This document shows, piece by piece, positions 12,408 to 15,105 of a stretch of DNA of 15,105 bases. The notes beneath the pieces are model-generated. The model was not told the DNA's origin and ran no database searches. It was given only the letters and a program-made list of their open reading frames with translations. The position numbers and the translations under genes are program-made. Source of the DNA: DATAES01 sp036257895 (GTDB lineage: Bacteria > Actinomycetota > Acidimicrobiia > Acidimicrobiales > JACDCH01); contig DATAES010000143.1 of NCBI GenBank assembly GCA_036257895.1, positions 1 to 15,105 on the forward strand, given 5' to 3'. Each line of letters starts with the position of its first letter. Position 1 is the stretch's first letter.

Positions 12408-14000
12408 ATGGCCTACAACATCGCCGATCTCTTCGAGCACGTCGCCGACCGGGTGCCGGACCGGTTGGCTTTGATCGTGGGTGACGAGCACGTGACCTAC
12501 GGCGAGCTCGACGCTCGGGCCAACCAGGTGGCGCACCGATTCGCGTCGCTCGGCGTCGGTCCCGGCGACCACATCGGCATCTACGGCTACAACGGCACGC
12601 CCTGGGTCGAGGCGATGCTCGGGGCCTTCAAACTTCGAGCCGTGCCCATCAACATCAACTTCCGGTACGTGGAAGAAGAGCTCACCTACCTGCTCGATAA
12701 CGCCGACTGCACCGTCGTCGTGTACGACCCCGAGTTCTCCACCCGGCTCGAGGCGGTCCGCCCACGACTGCCGAGGCTCGAGCATGCCGTGCCGATCGAC
12801 GGGACCTGGGCCACGGCACGCGTCGCGCACAGTGCCGCGCGCGACTTCGACGCGCGATCGCCCGACGACCACTACATGCTCTACACGGGTGGCACGACCG
12901 GGATGCCGAAGGGTGTCGTGTGGCGTCAGGAAGACGTGTTCATGGCGCTCGGGCAGGGCATCGACGCGATCACGGGCCACAAGGTGGAGTCCGACACAGA
13001 GCTGGCGGCGAAGGCGGCCGCCAATCCGTTCCCCATCGTGTCGTTCATGCTGCCGCCGCTCATGCACGGCGCGTGCCAATGGGGAATGCTCGGCATGATG
13101 TTCCAAGGCAACACCGTCGTGCTCACGCCCAGGTTCGACGTCGACGACGTGTGGTCGACCGTGCAGCGCGAGGGTGCCAACGCGATCATGATCACGGGCG
13201 ACGCGATGGGTCGTCCGTTGATCGAGGCGCTCGACACGGCACCTGATCGCTGGGACGTCAGCTCACTGCTGGCGGTGAGCTCGAGTGCAGCGCTGTTCTC
13301 GGCGCCGGTGAAGGATCGATTCTTCGCCCACTTCCCGAACCTGGTGATCACCGATTCCATCGGTTCGTCCGAAGGAGGCTTCAACGGCATCGCGCAGGTC
13401 GCCAAGGACGACACCGCGATGAAAGGCGGTCCGACCGTGAAGCCCGCACCGGACGTCGTGGTGGTCGACGACAAGTTGAGGGTCCTCTCCCCCGGCTGCG
13501 GCATCGTGGGCAAGGTCGCCAGAGGCGGCAACATCCCGATCGGCTATTACAAGGACGAAGCGAAGACTGCGACGACGTTCCTCACGGCGAGCGACGGCCG
13601 CCGGTACGTCGTGGCCGGCGACTTCGCGTTGTGGGAGGACGACGGCACCATCACGCTGCTCGGCCGCGGGTCGATGTGCATCAACTCGGGCGGCGAGAAG
13701 ATCTTCCCGGAGGAAGTCGAGTCCGCATTGAAGTCGCATGCTGACGTGTTCGACGCGCTGGTCGTCGGCGCGGCGGACGACCGGTGGGGACAGCGCGTCG
13801 CTGCGGTCGTGCAGCCTCGGCCGGGTGCCGCGCCGAGTCTCGACGATCTGAGCGCGCACTGCCGCACGCGCCTCGCGGGGTACAAGGTGCCGCGCGAGCT
13901 GCATCTCGTCGATGTGATCGTCCGTTCCCCGAGCGGCAAACCCGACTACCCGTGGGCACAACAGCTCGTGGCCGAGGCGAATGAAGACGTGAACGCATGA
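12408..14000 (+). CDS. fadD19: FadD19-like steroid side-chain CoA ligase
   Basis: A 530-residue ANL-superfamily ligase. From memory it tracks FadD19 (Rv3515c) along its length: NIADLFEHVADRVPDR at the start, NFRYVEEELTYLLDN, phosphate loop YTGGTTGMPKG (159-169) followed by VVWRQEDV, the segment PPLMHGACQWGML, TGDAMGRPLIEAL, the A5 region ITDSIGSSEGGF, NIPIGYYKDE, INSGGEKIFPEEVE (A8) and SPSGKPDYPWA with catalytic K511. FadD19 attaches CoA to the C-26 acid of cholesterol-type side chains (3-oxocholest-4-en-26-oate) and in Rhodococcus is essential for C-24-branched sterols. The promoter has a KstR-like operator and looks leaderless. The stop overlaps the sulfatase start (ATGA). Confidence 0.9.
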   Translation: MAYNIADLFEHVADRVPDRLALIVGDEHVTYGELDARANQVAHRFASLGVGPGDHIGIYGYNGTPWVEAMLGAFKLRAVPININFRYVEEELTYLLDNADCTVVVYDPEFSTRLEAVRPRLPRLEHAVPIDGTWATARVAHSAARDFDARSPDDHYMLYTGGTTGMPKGVVWRQEDVFMALGQGIDAITGHKVESDTELAAKAAANPFPIVSFMLPPLMHGACQWGMLGMMFQGNTVVLTPRFDVDDVWSTVQREGANAIMITGDAMGRPLIEALDTAPDRWDVSSLLAVSSSAALFSAPVKDRFFAHFPNLVITDSIGSSEGGFNGIAQVAKDDTAMKGGPTVKPAPDVVVVDDKLRVLSPGCGIVGKVARGGNIPIGYYKDEAKTATTFLTASDGRRYVVAGDFALWEDDGTITLLGRGSMCINSGGEKIFPEEVESALKSHADVFDALVVGAADDRWGQRVAAVVQPRPGAAPSLDDLSAHCRTRLAGYKVPRELHLVDVIVRSPSGKPDYPWAQQLVAEANEDVNA

Positions 14001-15105
14001 ACATCCTCCTCGTCGTGTCCGACCAGGAGCGGTCACGGTCCTGGCTCCCGGCATCGGTGTCGTTGCCATGGCGTGAGCGTCTCGTCGCCGAGGGACTCGA
14101 CTTCACCAACCACTGGACACATTCGTCGCCGTGCTCGCCGTCTCGGGCCACGATGATGACCGGCCAATACGTCCCGCGGCACGGCGTGATCGACAACTGC
14201 ATCTTCGATCACCACGTCTCGCTCGACACAGCCACGCCGACCGTCGGGTCCGTCCTGCGTGACGGTGGCTACCGGTCGAGTTACATCGGCAAGTGGCACC
14301 TGACCGTCGGCCCCAACCCGCCGATGGAGGCGTACGGCTACAGCGACTGGGAGGGCAACGACCGCCACTTCATGGGTTGGGCCGGCACGGGTGTCGCCTT
14401 CGATCCGGTGATCGCCGACTCCGCGGCGGCGTGGCTGCGAGCGAACGCCGGGTCCGCAGAACCATGGTTCCTCACCGTTGGGCTCGTGAACCCGCACGAC
14501 GTCATGTGGTTCCCGATCGACCAACCGGTGTGGCGTTCGCTGCACCCGGATGCGCTCGAGACCGCGCGGGCTCTGCTCGAGGCGTCGCGGTGGAAGAACG
14601 ACGAGACGCTGCCGGCGTACGAGCGTGACTATCCGTCCGTCGTCGAGACGCTGCCGGAGAACTTCCACGACGACCTCTACACGAAGCCCGACGCCCATCG
14701 AGCGTGGCGCTGGTCGCAGCAGCACGGCATCTGGGGCTACATCGATCCGTCCGACAAGGAGGCGTGGCTCCGGCACCTCGACTACTACGTCGAGTTGCAC
14801 CGCTTGGCCGACGAGTCACTCGGCATCGTGCTCACCGCACTCGAGGAGGCGGGCGCGTGGGACGACACCGCGATCATCTTCACGTCCGACCACGGCGACA
14901 TGTGCGGCTCGCACGGGCTGCGGTCGAAGGGACCGTTCGTCTATGACGAGATCATGCGAGTGCCGATGCACGTGCGCGTGCCGGGTGCGACGGCTCCGGG
15001 GTCGAGCACGGACGCATTGTCGAGTCACGTCGATCTCGCCAAGACCATCTGCGGGTTGGCCGGCATCGAGCCCGACCCCGCCATGCAAGGCGTCGACTTG
15101 TTCGG
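13997..15105 (+). CDS. Sulfatase-family hydrolase, 3' end outside the window
   Basis: An open frame of 369 codons without a stop to the window edge. It belongs to the alkaline-phosphatase-superfamily sulfatases. NILLVVSDQER gives metal ligand D9, with Gln at 10 where many sulfatases have Asp. PCSPSRATMMTG holds the C-x-P-x-R motif (C46, R50) whose Cys becomes formylglycine. YIGKWHL gives K99 and H101. TSDHGDMCGSHGL gives D298 and H299, followed by KGPFVYDEIMRVP. No signal peptide is visible, so the enzyme is probably cytoplasmic. The DQ variant also occurs in choline-sulfatase and phosphonate-monoesterase branches, so sulfate esters are likely but not certain substrates. Its ATG overlaps the fadD19 stop (ATGA), placing it in a KstR-controlled operon. 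Removal of sulfate from a sterol sulfate is the natural hypothesis. Confidence 0.88.
   Translation, partial: MNILLVVSDQERSRSWLPASVSLPWRERLVAEGLDFTNHWTHSSPCSPSRATMMTGQYVPRHGVIDNCIFDHHVSLDTATPTVGSVLRDGGYRSSYIGKWHLTVGPNPPMEAYGYSDWEGNDRHFMGWAGTGVAFDPVIADSAAAWLRANAGSAEPWFLTVGLVNPHDVMWFPIDQPVWRSLHPDALETARALLEASRWKNDETLPAYERDYPSVVETLPENFHDDLYTKPDAHRAWRWSQQHGIWGYIDPSDKEAWLRHLDYYVELHRLADESLGIVLTALEEAGAWDDTAIIFTSDHGDMCGSHGLRSKGPFVYDEIMRVPMHVRVPGATAPGSSTDALSSHVDLAKTICGLAGIEPDPAMQGVDLF

Overview
This is high-GC DNA with codon use, GTG starts and gene families typical of Actinobacteria (an F420-type luciferase-like oxidoreductase, FadD/FadE/Ltp proteins and a KstR-type TetR regulator). Gene content resembles the cholesterol regulon of Mycobacterium tuberculosis and Rhodococcus, but the order differs. 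The HU protein also lacks the long basic tail of mycobacterial HupB. A non-mycobacterial actinobacterium, perhaps of class Acidimicrobiia, is my inference; no rRNA or other marker is present to settle it. Comparisons with named proteins are from memory, not from searches.

Layout. 90-368 (+) is a small HU protein, convergent with 377-1408 (-), an Rv3520c-like oxidoreductase. 1470-3400 (+) is a translationally coupled pair: an amidohydrolase-fold protein and a Rieske oxygenase of the KshA/DAF-36 type. 3410-4177 (-) is a hydroxysteroid-dehydrogenase-like SDR. 4274-7598 (-) is a tight operon, in transcription order: two DUF35 OB-fold proteins, Ltp4-like, a possible 31-residue ORF, and Ltp3-like. 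7648-9198 (+) is an acyl-CoA ligase. 9276-12343 (-) is an operon of a membrane-anchored LipM-like esterase, an acyl-CoA dehydrogenase and a KstR-like regulator. 12408-15105 (+) is a FadD19-like steroid-CoA ligase overlapping a sulfatase that runs off the window.

Regulation. Four promoters carry almost the same 22-bp element. Its core fits the published KstR operator (TnnAACnnGTTnnA), and its right end merges into a -10 hexamer (TAATCT, TAGTCT or TAACCT). The start codon follows 6-9 nt after the -10 with no Shine-Dalgarno, so these mRNAs are probably leaderless. The putative regulator (9276-9863) is encoded in the same window, so regulator and targets appear to form one local circuit.

Working model (inference). 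The window is a sterol-catabolic locus centred on side-chain removal, particularly of C-24-branched sterols, for which FadD19, Ltp3 and Ltp4 are known in Rhodococcus. The esterase could free esterified sterol, the sulfatase could free sulfated sterol, FadD19 and the second ligase would activate side-chain acids, the acyl-CoA dehydrogenase would desaturate them, and DUF35/Ltp complexes would cleave C-C bonds. The Rieske oxygenase, SDR and luciferase-like enzyme would act on the nucleus or on redox steps. The most novel elements are the sulfatase coupled to FadD19, the exact operator/-10/leaderless arrangement, a 48-bp palindromic repeat present twice, and the tiny ORF fitted between ltp4 and ltp3.

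No gene-free stretch exceeds 100 bp. I saw no tRNA, rRNA, CRISPR array, transposase or integrase.
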